64,000 nt of DNA from the NCBI GenBank assembly GCA_016787755.1, contig JAEUUA010000014.1:58624-122623 (forward strand), in the 5' to 3' direction. Made by a program: the position numbers and the translations under genes. The notes under the pieces are model-generated. The model worked only from the letters and a program-made list of their open reading frames with translations, was not told the DNA's origin and did not search any database. Shown one piece after another: positions 8,098 through 18,800 of the stretch (positions are counted from its first letter, which is position 1; each line of letters opens with the position of its first letter). The DNA is from Cyclobacteriaceae bacterium. Its GTDB lineage: Bacteria; Bacteroidota; Bacteroidia; Cytophagales; Cyclobacteriaceae.

Positions 8098-10776
8098 ATG
8101 CCATCTGTAATTCCGGGATATGAATATGACATCTTTGTTTCATATCGCCATAAAGATAATAGGAGTACGTTGGGATCCTTCCAAGGTCAAAGCCAGGTTA
8201 GTAATGGATGGGTAACGGACTTTGTAGAGGAACTCAAAAGGGAGCTGGAAAGTACACTAAAGGATGATTTGTCTATCTATTTTGACTCCAATCCAATAGA
8301 TGGTCTTTTAGAATCGCACAACGTAGATAAAAGCCTTGAAGGAAAACTTAAGGCAGTAATTTTTATTCCCATACTTTCCCAAATTTATTGCGACACAAAA
8401 AGTTTTGCCTGGCAAAATGAATTTTGTGCTTTCAATAGAATGGCATTGCGGGATTCATTAGGCCGTGATATCAAATTACGAGATGGAAATGTAGCGAGCC
8501 GGGTTTTACCAGTAGCCATCCATAATTTAGATGCAGAAGATCGCAATCTGTTTGAAACAGAGTTGAATTCTAAACTCCGATCTATTGATTTTATTTTTCG
8601 TTCACCGGGAGTCAATCGCCCACTTCGTGCGGATGACAATCGTCAGGATAATGCTAATAATCTATTTTACAGGGATCAAATCAATAAGGTGGCTAATGCC
8701 ATAAAGGAAATCATCCATGCTATAAAATATCCTGGTCGGGTTTCTGAGTCCTATTCAGAACAACTTAACAACGAAATTGCAGACCTTGCCAAAGATGAAC
8801 AAAAAAGCAAGTCTGAGCAAAATTTAATTGATCGGTCCTTGGCGGTCCTCCCTTTCGTGAGTTTATCACATGATGCCTCACAGGAATACTTTGCTGATGG
8901 AATTACCGAAAATATTCTTATTCAACTTTCCGGGAATAATCAGCTTCGGGTGATTTCGCGAACATCGGTAATGCGTTATAAGAAGACTACAAAATCAGCT
9001 CCTGAAATAGCAACCGAACTAGGAGTAAAATTTATTCTGGAAGGCAGTGCTCAAGCACATGGAAATAAAGTAAGAATTAATGTTCAACTGATTGATGCAA
9101 TTAAAGACCAACCTGTTTGGTCGAAAGTATTTGTTGAAAGTCTGGATGATATTTTTGAGATCCAAAATAGTGTTGCGGAGGTGGTTTCAAAAGAACTCCA
9201 TACTTCCATTAATACGAGTCCTGTCACTAAATCCAAAGAAGTTCCTACCAAAAATCGGGAGGCGTATGATCTCTTTCTAAAAGGCCGGCATGCGTTCAAT
9301 CAATGGAGTGTGGATGGTTATCGCACGGCATCTGATTATTTCAGGCAGGCTCTTGCAAAAGACCCTGAATTTAAGCAGGCATATTCATACCTGGCTAGTT
9401 CATTCTCAGCCCGGATGTCATGGAATGGAGATCTTTCTCCCCAAGAAGCCAAGGATCAAATTGAGATCTATTTGAATGAAGCATGGAAACGTGGTCCAAC
9501 GGATAATGATTATTTGACGAAAGCATTTGTTGAATTCTTTATAGTGAAAGATTTTAAATCGACCGAGGAGTTATTGTTGAAGGCAATCGAACTGGGGCCA
9601 AATAACGCAATGGTGCTCTATACCTATAGTTATCTACTGAACTCAATGGGGCGACATGAGGAAGCTATGAGTATGGTGGAAAAAGCGAAAGCAATTGACC
9701 CGCTCACGGTTGCTTATTTTAATTACCGATTCTTAGGACTCTACCTGTTGGGTCGGTATGATGAAGCATTGGATACGCTTAAGGAGTCGCTTCAATTGTA
9801 CCCAACGGTTTTGCGCTTTTATGACTTTTTAGGCCGGCTTTATCTCACGCAAAATCGATATGAAGAAGCGATTGATGTTTTATTGAAAGGCCTTCGTACC
9901 TCCAAGATTCGACCTCCCTCTATGATTGCCTATCTTATTGGAGCCTATGCAGGCATGAATAAACAAGCGAAGGCAAGTGAATTGTTAGATGAACTCTTGA
10001 AGAGGAGTGAAGCAGGAGAGAAAGGAGTTAACATCTACCTGACCCATGCGTTTGCCCAACTGGGAGATTTAAACAAAGCTGCTCACTGGCTAACCAAGGC
10101 ACGCGAGACAAACGACATTGATTTAATTTGGTGGAACGTAGATCCTTTACTCAAAACCCTGAGGGATTCAATCGGTAAGAATACTACTACAGACACAGCC
10201 GATTTTACTGCTGCTGAAAAATATATCGCTGAAATGTTGGAGCATAAAATGCCACATCACCATTATCATAATATTGAACATGTTTATGATGTACTAACAG
10301 CGGCACAAGTGATTGGCGATCAAGAACAACTTACCGATGAAGAGCAGTCTTTGCTGCGACTGGCCGCCCTGCTTCATGATTCGGGGTTTGTTCAATCACC
10401 CAAAAATCATGAAGAGAAAGGTGTGGAAATAGCAAAAGAGATTCTTCCAATCTATGGCTTAAGTGTTGATCAGATCAATCAGATTTCCGGAATGATTATG
10501 GCAACTAAAATCCCCCAGACACCCACTACACATTTGGAAAAAATCCTGTGTGATGCCGATCTTGATTATTTAGGTCGTGATGATTTCTATGACATAGGAA
10601 GGCGACTCTTATTAGAGTTAAAAGAAGCGGGAGTTGTAGAAACAGAGCGGGAGTGGAATCTCGTACAAAAAACATTTCTTGAATCGCACCGATATCATAC
10701 ACGCTTCAGTAAAGAAAATAGAGAAGGAAAGAAGCATCAACACCTGCAAGAGATAAGCGCGAAGTTCAGGCGGTAA
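8098..10776 (+). CDS. TIR-like / TolB_N-like / TPR / HD phosphohydrolase fusion
   Basis: An 892-residue multidomain protein. Residues 1-205 form a TIR-like domain (YEYDIFVSYRHKDNR at the start; FIPILSQIYCDTKSFAWQNEF, where E108 sits at the position of the TIR catalytic Glu). Residues about 245-370 match the TolB/FlgO N-terminal-like domain found before TPRs in bacterial cyclase and regulator proteins (AVLPFVSLSH, YFADGITENI, FILEGSAQ). TPR repeats fill about 385-690. The C-terminus (about 705-890) is an HD domain: HYHNIEHVYDV, then LLHDSGF with H760/D761, then LCDADLDYLG. HD domains hydrolyse nucleotides or cyclic nucleotides; the substrate here is inferred. The last 11 bases overlap the convergent adenylate cyclase gene. 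The second TIR gene in this window lacks the HD domain. Confidence 0.8.
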   Translation: MPSVIPGYEYDIFVSYRHKDNRSTLGSFQGQSQVSNGWVTDFVEELKRELESTLKDDLSIYFDSNPIDGLLESHNVDKSLEGKLKAVIFIPILSQIYCDTKSFAWQNEFCAFNRMALRDSLGRDIKLRDGNVASRVLPVAIHNLDAEDRNLFETELNSKLRSIDFIFRSPGVNRPLRADDNRQDNANNLFYRDQINKVANAIKEIIHAIKYPGRVSESYSEQLNNEIADLAKDEQKSKSEQNLIDRSLAVLPFVSLSHDASQEYFADGITENILIQLSGNNQLRVISRTSVMRYKKTTKSAPEIATELGVKFILEGSAQAHGNKVRINVQLIDAIKDQPVWSKVFVESLDDIFEIQNSVAEVVSKELHTSINTSPVTKSKEVPTKNREAYDLFLKGRHAFNQWSVDGYRTASDYFRQALAKDPEFKQAYSYLASSFSARMSWNGDLSPQEAKDQIEIYLNEAWKRGPTDNDYLTKAFVEFFIVKDFKSTEELLLKAIELGPNNAMVLYTYSYLLNSMGRHEEAMSMVEKAKAIDPLTVAYFNYRFLGLYLLGRYDEALDTLKESLQLYPTVLRFYDFLGRLYLTQNRYEEAIDVLLKGLRTSKIRPPSMIAYLIGAYAGMNKQAKASELLDELLKRSEAGEKGVNIYLTHAFAQLGDLNKAAHWLTKARETNDIDLIWWNVDPLLKTLRDSIGKNTTTDTADFTAAEKYIAEMLEHKMPHHHYHNIEHVYDVLTAAQVIGDQEQLTDEEQSLLRLAALLHDSGFVQSPKNHEEKGVEIAKEILPIYGLSVDQINQISGMIMATKIPQTPTTHLEKILCDADLDYLGRDDFYDIGRRLLLELKEAGVVETEREWNLVQKTFLESHRYHTRFSKENREGKKHQHLQEISAKFRR

Positions 10777-12745
10777 TCTCTTCTTTCTTGTGTACTTTCA
10801 GGTCGGTGGTAGCATTCTCAATAAAGTACATATCAATTTCTCCAATATTCTTAGCTGAAATCTTTCCGCGATGTAAACATTGATAATGATCGCTAATTTG
10901 GCGGTAGGTAGCAGCGGAGATATTTACTTTACCCGGCTCTCCATTAGATTCCATTCTACTTGCGATGTTTACTGTATCTCCCCAGATATCATATGCATAT
11001 TTCTTTTTCCCCACTACTCCGGCAACTACAGGCCCTGTATGAATTCCAATTCTTAATTCCCAGGCAGCAATACCGCCAGTATTTTTTTCACGTTGTCGCT
11101 TTTGCATGTACGCTTGCATGGCCAAGGCAGCTTTCACGGCATCTAAGGCGTGCGTTTCATTAACGGATGGAATGCCCCCTGCGCACATGTAGGCATCCCC
11201 AATGGTTTTAATTTTTTCCAGGTTATGTTTCACGATGATATCGTCAAAGGCCATGAAGTATTCATTTAATTCAGCTACCAGTTGAATAGGCGTGAGCTTT
11301 CCGGCAATGGTTGAGAATCCCTTGAAGTCAGTGAACAGAACGGTTACATCATCGTAGAACTGAGTTTTGGCATGTCCATTTTTTTCTAACTCACGCGCTG
11401 TTTCTTCCGGTAAGATATTTAGTAGTAGATCTTGAGATCGATCGCGCTCATCTTTAATGATTTTATTGGTTTTGCGCACATATTTGTAGCGGTTATAAAA
11501 TCCTAAGATCACGAGTATCAATAAAAATCCGGTAACACCGGCAGCATAATTAACTAGCTTCTGGCGTTGGATAGTTGCTTCCTTTAAGGCTTGATCAGCC
11601 GTGAGCAATTCTATTTCGTTTTCCTTTTTATCAAGATCAAAGTTGAACTGAAGCTGCTGCACTTTCCGATCATTGTCTGCATTGTAAAGAATATCCTTCA
11701 TAGAGCTAAACAACGTATCATATCCATAGGCTTTCTTAAAATCACCCAGGGCAGCATAAGCATGGGCTAATCCTTCATAGGCTTCTTTCAATTGAATTTT
11801 AGCGCTGATTTCTGTGGCGAGCAATTCAGCATCGTGATAGTAGTAGACAGATGATTTCACCTGGCCCATCATTTTATTTGTTTTCGCAATGCCTAATAAA
11901 CTTTGAGTTATTTCTAATTTACCGTTTAAACTACGGGCAATTTCTAGCGCTTTGTTTTGATACATGAGCGCTTGTGTATAATCTCCCGCTTTCGCATAGA
12001 TTTCCCCAATTAAATTCAATGGAAATGTGGCATCAATCGTGCCTCTATACACTTCCAATGATTGATCAAAGTAATAGATAGCAGAATCGTTCCGTTGTTT
12101 CTTTTTATAGATTTCACCTAGGTTCATAGAAACAGTGGCTTCGCCATCTTCGTAATTAATTGCGCGAAAAATGGGAAGTGCTTTTTGGAAGTATTCCAAG
12201 GCCTTATCAACAGTAGCCGGTTTATTGTTGTAGACTGTGCCGATTCCATTAAGAGCCGTTCCTATCCGCAAGGAATCTTTTAATTCTTCAGAAATTTTAA
12301 GAGAGCGTAAATGAAAATCAATAGCTTTTGTATCGTCACCAGCATTAAAATACGTGGAGCCAAGATTACTTAAAATATTAGCCACGCCTGCCTTAAATCC
12401 AATGGAATCAAAAAGTGATAGGGAATGCTGAAATTGCGAGGCAGCTTCGGGATAATTAGATTGGTAATAATACCCAAGGCCAATCGCCTTAAATGCATAT
12501 GCCTCGCCTTTCGGAAACTTAATCTTCCTGGCAAGCCTTTGACCCTGAACCCCAAACTGGACGGATTCTTTTGGATTCTCTCCTAAGTACAGATTACTAA
12601 GTGAGATCAAATTATTTACTTTCAGAGAATCATCCGCCTGACCGGCAATCTTATTTTTAAGATTTTCAATTTCATAGTTCTGTGCCAGCCCCGTATACGG
12701 GGAGCATAAGATTACGTATAGAAAGATAATTTTGTACCGGATCAT
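10766..12745 (-). CDS. Membrane TPR adenylate cyclase, class III
   Basis: A 659-residue protein: signal peptide (to about residue 21, GLAQ), periplasmic TPR repeats to about 345, a coiled segment, one transmembrane helix (about 395-415, AAGVTGFLLILVILGFY) and a cytoplasmic class III cyclase domain (about 465-640). Both metal Asp residues are visible: D473 in LFTDFKGF and D517 in TIGDAYM. The substrate-specifying residues read K (EKIKTIGD) and D (YDIWGDTVN), the adenylate cyclase pair rather than the guanylate one, so it should make cAMP from ATP in response to the periplasmic TPR region. It converges on, and overlaps by 11 bases, the TIR-HD gene, which could degrade or respond to the signal (inference). 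Confidence 0.88.
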   Translation of the reverse strand: MIRYKIIFLYVILCSPYTGLAQNYEIENLKNKIAGQADDSLKVNNLISLSNLYLGENPKESVQFGVQGQRLARKIKFPKGEAYAFKAIGLGYYYQSNYPEAASQFQHSLSLFDSIGFKAGVANILSNLGSTYFNAGDDTKAIDFHLRSLKISEELKDSLRIGTALNGIGTVYNNKPATVDKALEYFQKALPIFRAINYEDGEATVSMNLGEIYKKKQRNDSAIYYFDQSLEVYRGTIDATFPLNLIGEIYAKAGDYTQALMYQNKALEIARSLNGKLEITQSLLGIAKTNKMMGQVKSSVYYYHDAELLATEISAKIQLKEAYEGLAHAYAALGDFKKAYGYDTLFSSMKDILYNADNDRKVQQLQFNFDLDKKENEIELLTADQALKEATIQRQKLVNYAAGVTGFLLILVILGFYNRYKYVRKTNKIIKDERDRSQDLLLNILPEETARELEKNGHAKTQFYDDVTVLFTDFKGFSTIAGKLTPIQLVAELNEYFMAFDDIIVKHNLEKIKTIGDAYMCAGGIPSVNETHALDAVKAALAMQAYMQKRQREKNTGGIAAWELRIGIHTGPVVAGVVGKKKYAYDIWGDTVNIASRMESNGEPGKVNISAATYRQISDHYQCLHRGKISAKNIGEIDMYFIENATTDLKVHKKEEITA

Positions 12746-12804
12746 TAAACTATAGCAGATTCGGCATTAAGTTACAATGATTTAATCACTTGAGGGTCGA
12801 GGAG

Positions 12805-12842
12805 TATAAAAAAATAACGGAGGATTTAACCTCCATTATTTA
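12805..12842 (-). terminator. Rho-independent terminator after the giant subtilase gene
   Basis: On the minus strand a hairpin (arms AATAATGGAGG and CCTCCGTTATT around TTAAAT) is followed by a run of seven T. It lies about 25 bases past the stop of the 12865-19830 gene and points the right way to end its transcript. Confidence 0.8.
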
Positions 12843-12864
12843 AGTTAGCCATTCGATAAACGCT

Positions 12865-15800
12865 TTACTCCTTATGGATTTTAAGTACATGCGCACCAGT
12901 TGGATTATTAATCTTAAGAATATAAATACCTCTATTCATATCTGAAAAATCAATTTCCAATGTGTTTGTCTCTTTTTGCCAGGCGCCTTTCACTGGGTAC
13001 GATTTACCTATTCCATCTATCAATAAAATAGTTGATTGGTCTTGAGGTTCATTCATTGAAATGGTAAGAAAGTCTTTAACTGGGTTTGGATATGCATGAA
13101 TTTCTAAAGATTGTTTCTCCGATTTCACCTCGGCCTGAGTGATGTAATTAACTTCCGGACTACCACTTTTTGCAGAAGATGAACCTGTGCGACCAGGACC
13201 AGGTTTGATCGCTATCTGCTGGGCTACCCAAACCTCACTTTGAGAAGCAACTGCGATCTTGTTTCCGGTGTCGCCTTTCTCGTGTTTATTATAAAACGCC
13301 ATCATGTTTGAGGTAAGTCCATTTTGATTGTTAGGTTCGTCATATACTTCAGTTGTTCCTGCTGGTGGAGTCCACGTAGCATCTTTCTTATTCGAATAAA
13401 ATGCCAAGACCAGCGTATTGCAAAAATTAGTGGTTATGGAAGGTGCAATTGCTGAATAGGATTTGTTACCGGAGTCACCGCCAAATGCATTTATTGGATG
13501 GATGGGATCGGCCCCTTCAATTCTGGAAATGCCTATGGACCACTTTGGACTATTGCTGAGATCAAATGTATAGGTTAATGGTTCATTGTTGCCGGTGACC
13601 TTATAGAGGGTAGCTAATCCTAGATTATTGCCTTGACTCGAAGTTTGAATTAAATTCCATCCAACAGGAGGTATGACCGTTGTGCTACTTCCTTTTTCGT
13701 AGACAATTCCGGCAATTAGCAGATCACCAGAGCTAGTGCCTGATGGTTTATTAACGATAGGAGGACTACTTGCACCAGAACCACCTGCCGTTTCATAGGA
13801 TAGGATAACTGGCAAAGCAGGACAAACGATTATAATTGATGTTGTCGCTGTGGAAGGATAGTAATTATCATTACCTGCGAAACTAGCCACAACCTGGTAG
13901 GTTCCTATTTCAACGGGTTGGCCTATACCAGGAGTATAACTAAATGTCACAGCAGGGCTCAGTATATTGTTTATTCCTCCTACACCAAATGCATATCCTG
14001 TGGCTCCTTTTTCAGTGCCATCATATTCAAACGTGCCTCCCGTTAGATTTATAGTCGAATTTGCTTTAACTATTGTAAAAGCGGCTGTGTTATAAGTTAT
14101 TAAGTAGTTTCCAAGGACTACACTTGGACTTAAGGTAGCGGTTATTGTATAGGGAGAACCTACTACATTCTCACCTGACGAACGGCTATAGGTTGCTGTT
14201 ACGTTATCCGAGGAAAGGAACCCGTTTAACGATCCTGTAAAGGAAGGATCCACAGATCCAAATATCTTACTGGATGCTGTAGGGGTTACTGAAGCAATTT
14301 TCCTTTGAATAATAAATTCAAGTGCCCCCTCGGATCCATGGTAATTGGTGTTGCCATCAAATGTTGCTATTACTCGGTATGTACCAGCAAAAATGGGTGC
14401 TTGTGAAGATGAGCCATAGGTAGTTTGTCCAATACCGCTATACAGCAGAGTAACTGCGGGCGTTAGTACTTCTTCTTCGCCACTCACTCCGAACGCAAAA
14501 CCGGAAACTGGCTTAGGGGTACCATCATATTCAAAATCTGGAGTAATTATTTTTACTGCCGAATTTGCTTTTGACAGAGTTAAATTTCCGTAAGCATACT
14601 TTAAAACATAATTAACAGGTTCGCCAGGTTGTAGGTCGGTGGTAATTAATTCAACCTGAGGTATGATTTGATAAGTACCTGCATCAACAATTCCGGTGCT
14701 TGGTTTCAAGTTTCCGCTTCCATCTTTTAATTGATAAGAAACGGAAGAAATAGTAGAGGCGACATCATCCACATATTTAAAGCCATTGACTGTAATGCCA
14801 TAATCGGGCTGAGGTTGTCCGTACACACCGCTGGCATCGTTACTGGCAATTGTTAATGTGTCTTTAAGAATGGTCAGAGTTCCGGTTCCATAACTAATAT
14901 CAAAATTGCTGGATAGGTCTGTAAGGAATGCTCCGGGCACAATATAATGGGTGCCTGCTGTTGTTCCGGTAACCATGTTAATGGAAAGCAGTTCCGGTAA
15001 TTCGTAATACTCTTCACCATCCTCAAGGATCGGAGGATCGTTATTAATTACATCCAATGAATCGATAATCACAACTACATCGCTGTTGCTGGATACACTA
15101 TCCGCACCCACGGTTTGACTATTAACCAGCGCTCTTGAATTGACCAAGGCTCTTGAATTGACCAAGGCACGTGAGTAGTTAACCAAGGCGCGGGAATAAT
15201 TGACTAACGCACGCGAATTAACCAACGCTCTTGAGTTTACCAGTGCCCTTGAATAGTTAACCAACGCTCTCGAATTTACAAGCGCTCTTGAGTTTATCGT
15301 AATTAATTCAGCGGTATCGGGATTTATCTGATAATCAAAAATGGATTGCTTATCAAAATCTATCACGTAAGTCGAATCGATTACTTCAACACCATTTACT
15401 AATGCCCGTGAGTAATTAACCAGTGCGCGTGAGTTTACCAGCGCCCGGGAACTAACTAAGAAACTAAGATTCTGAAGATCTGAATTTACCAACGCCCGCG
15501 AATAATTGACCAGGGCTCTCGAATCAACCAAGGCAATAGCATTGTCAGCAATGATATCAGTATGATCCGTATTGAGTGTGCTCAGAAACGATTCGTTTGA
15601 TTCAACGTTGGTGCTATCATACTGATAGGTGTAAGAAATTTTATTATCAAATTTTTCTCCATAGAAAGCTTCAATATTATTGGGAGTAATTTTGAGTGGC
15701 ATTTTTTCAATGGTGAGAATTCCATTTACAAATGTGTAGTCATAAAGTTCTCTGAAAGAAATGTCAATTTCGCTGCTCACTTCTATGGCCCTTACACCTA

Positions 15801-18800
15801 CATTAGAAAGGCTAGTTGCAGCCGAGTAAAATTGTATGTTTAATCCTACATCCTCAAGACTAAGAATTGAGGAATCAGGATTAAGTAATTGATCATCTAC
15901 AAAGACCGATGCCGTAAATTCAGGCACGCGTTCTCCAAACTTTTTAACTTTATTATCCGCTTTTACCACCACCTTTTTTTTCACTATACTATTGAAGAAA
16001 AGTGAATCTGATGCCCCTCCGTCAAGGCCGCTGGGAGTAATCGAGGAGGTGATCACTTGAATCGGAGGATTACCAAAAAATTGTGGAATGGTAGTTTGTA
16101 GTTCGGTTGAATTTATGAAGCTGGTTGTTAATGGAGTGCCACGAAAGGTTATAGCCGATGAAGGTGTTAAGTTTTTCCCAACCACGCTTAACGGAATGGG
16201 ATGCTGGCCGGGTACTAAAGTAGTATCGTATACTAATGCTGTAACGGTTGGGGCCGGTGCAGCAATGGTAGCTAATGAGGCATCCGCTTGAATAAATCCA
16301 AATCCTGATTGAACATCGTATTGGTCTGTAGGATTTAGAGTATGCATATCTTTTGCCGACTGCTTAAGAAGTTGCCGGATTTCTTCCGGAGTGTATTTCG
16401 CTCCGTTATAATACTTTGCCCGGCCTTGTTGGAGAAGTGCCGCTACCGCTGCTGCATGCGGAGCCGCTGCTGAGGTTCCGAAGAAATTGAAAAAGCCATC
16501 ATTCCCTGCCGGCAAATCCAGATCAACATCTAATCCGCCTAAGCGCACGGATGTATTAACTCCGTTTGGTGCAATAAAATCTGGTTTTTTTCGATCCTCT
16601 GAATTAACGGTCGTTCCTCCACGTGATGAAAAAGAAGCAACCGTAAATTCTTCGGCACCTTCTGGGCGTGCATATCCAAACGCTTCCGTGTTACTATAGA
16701 GAACGGCACCGACCGTCATAGCGCCTTTAGCATTGGCCTGACCGACAATAGTTGAAGTGCCTGTATTGTGTTCATTGAAGGTGAGTTTGTCACCTCGAAA
16801 GACGATGTATTTGAAACGAACGTTATCGGTTCCGGCTGCTCTAACAATCATGATGTTAGTTGTTGATTCAACGTTGACAGTAAAGGGCAAAACTTCGATG
16901 GGATCTCCACCAAGATTGTTTCGGTTAAACCCAAAAAGTGTAGAGCCGGAATCATTGGTCAGGTATATATCAAGGTCGTTGGTTGTTCCTGTAGTTTGTC
17001 CTAACGAATAGATTGGATCTTCCCATTGAAGTACGATGGTATAGGTTCCAGGACCTACGGTAATATTTTGAAAGATGTCGCCCCCCGCATAATTATGGGC
17101 AGATCCGGCTATCTCTGATGGAGTAGTTGCCGGAGAAAAAATTCCTTCGTATGATTTATTTCCAAAATTCCCGGCTGATGTAAAATAGGAGACCCCTTGA
17201 GCAGCGACATAATCAACCGCTTGAGCCACCTTACCATCTTGGAAAAATGGTTCTGTGATATAGGTGATGTCGTCAACAATAATATCACACGCATTTTGTT
17301 GGAGTTCTTTAATTCCTTTGGCGAAATCATTGGCACTAACATAACCGGTGCGAAATGCTAAGGTTGCTTCGGGAGCAATGTCATGGATAATTTGCAGCAT
17401 AGCCCGACCTTCATCAATTCCTCCAAAAGGAGAATCTTTCAATACCGTCACATTTGCGGGGAGATCTTTATTATCAACATCCGCTCCGGCAGGATTACCG
17501 GGCTGTTTGTTATAACTATCCGATAATACACCCACTTTAACTCCTTGACCAGTGAGATTATATCCCAATCTAACCAGGTCACTGCGCATGGCATTGTCAC
17601 CTTTTGTAGTAGTGATTCCTCGATTTCCTACTGCGGGATAGGCAGGACGAACATAGTTAATTAAGTCGGGTAACTCGTTAAGAAGGGTTAAATTCGCAAT
17701 GGGAAAGAATCCAATGATGATCAAAGAACTCCCGTCATTATCAAAATCAGAATCTTCCAGACCATACGCTGGATTTCTTAACGTTGTTAAGAGCGTATTA
17801 AATTGTCCCACCTTAGAGATCACCTCAATTAAAACGTTCTGATCGGAAAATGTATAAATAATATTAGGACTCCCCGAATCGGGAGGATTCGTACTACCTG
17901 CCAGCGCATTTAATTCAGAGCCAATAATATCCGTAACCTTGCCATTCGTAGGCGGAGTGTAGTACGGACAGATCTCTGAATACGTTATGACTACTGCATC
18001 CGTTGCACTACACGCTACTGAAGAGGATGTGGAATACGTATCTTTTACCACTACTGAATAAGTTGTTGTTACAGGGGTAGCAATTGAAATACTAGCACCA
18101 GTCCCCACTGAGGTGGAATTTGCGAACCATTCAAATGTATACGAGCCTGTTCCTCCAGTTGCGGTTGCCGAAAGAATTGCAACATTGTTTTCAAAACAAA
18201 CTGTTGCATCAGGCCCGGCATTTACAGAAAGAGGGCTATTTACTTGTACAACAACTTCATCGGTAGCCGTGCAACCGGAACCATTTAACCGGGTAACCGT
18301 TACCGCATAAGTTGTGGTTGTTGATGGAGTTACAAGGATGGTTGGAGTCGTTGCTCCATTGCTCCATGCATAAGAGTATGGACCGCTTCCACCGGTTACT
18401 GTTGCCGCGAGGGTAACCTGATTTGCTTCTGCACAAACAGCAACATCCTGACCTAAACTAACAACGATTGGAGTATTGTTAAGCGTTACCAGGGCAACAT
18501 CTGTTGCTGTGCAGCTGCCTGAAGTAACCGTTAAGGTATAAGTTCCTGCCTTATTAACAGTGGGTGTTGCAGTAGTTGCACCCGATACAATGTTTCCGCC
18601 ATTACTGGCTACCCAGCTAAACGAAACTCCGGTAGTTGTTGAAGATCCATTTAGTTGTACGGTTGGGTTAGTGCAGGTTATAACTTTATCGGCACCCGCA
18701 TTGGCAGTAGGTGTTGTGCAGGTTTGAAAGGGTTCATAAACAATAGTGACACCACTTTGCACATTCACTTGCGTACCACTCCAAAGTGCACCCGTAATAT

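Noticed and set aside
15121..15522. Possible CRISPR-like or DNA satellite array
   Set aside because: The repeat is at peptide level in frame within a long gene; the units are 18-21 bases with no spacers.
17109..17342. Small ORFs on both strands inside the giant subtilase gene and other large genes
   Set aside because: They are shadows of the long coding frames, without family similarity or their own start context.
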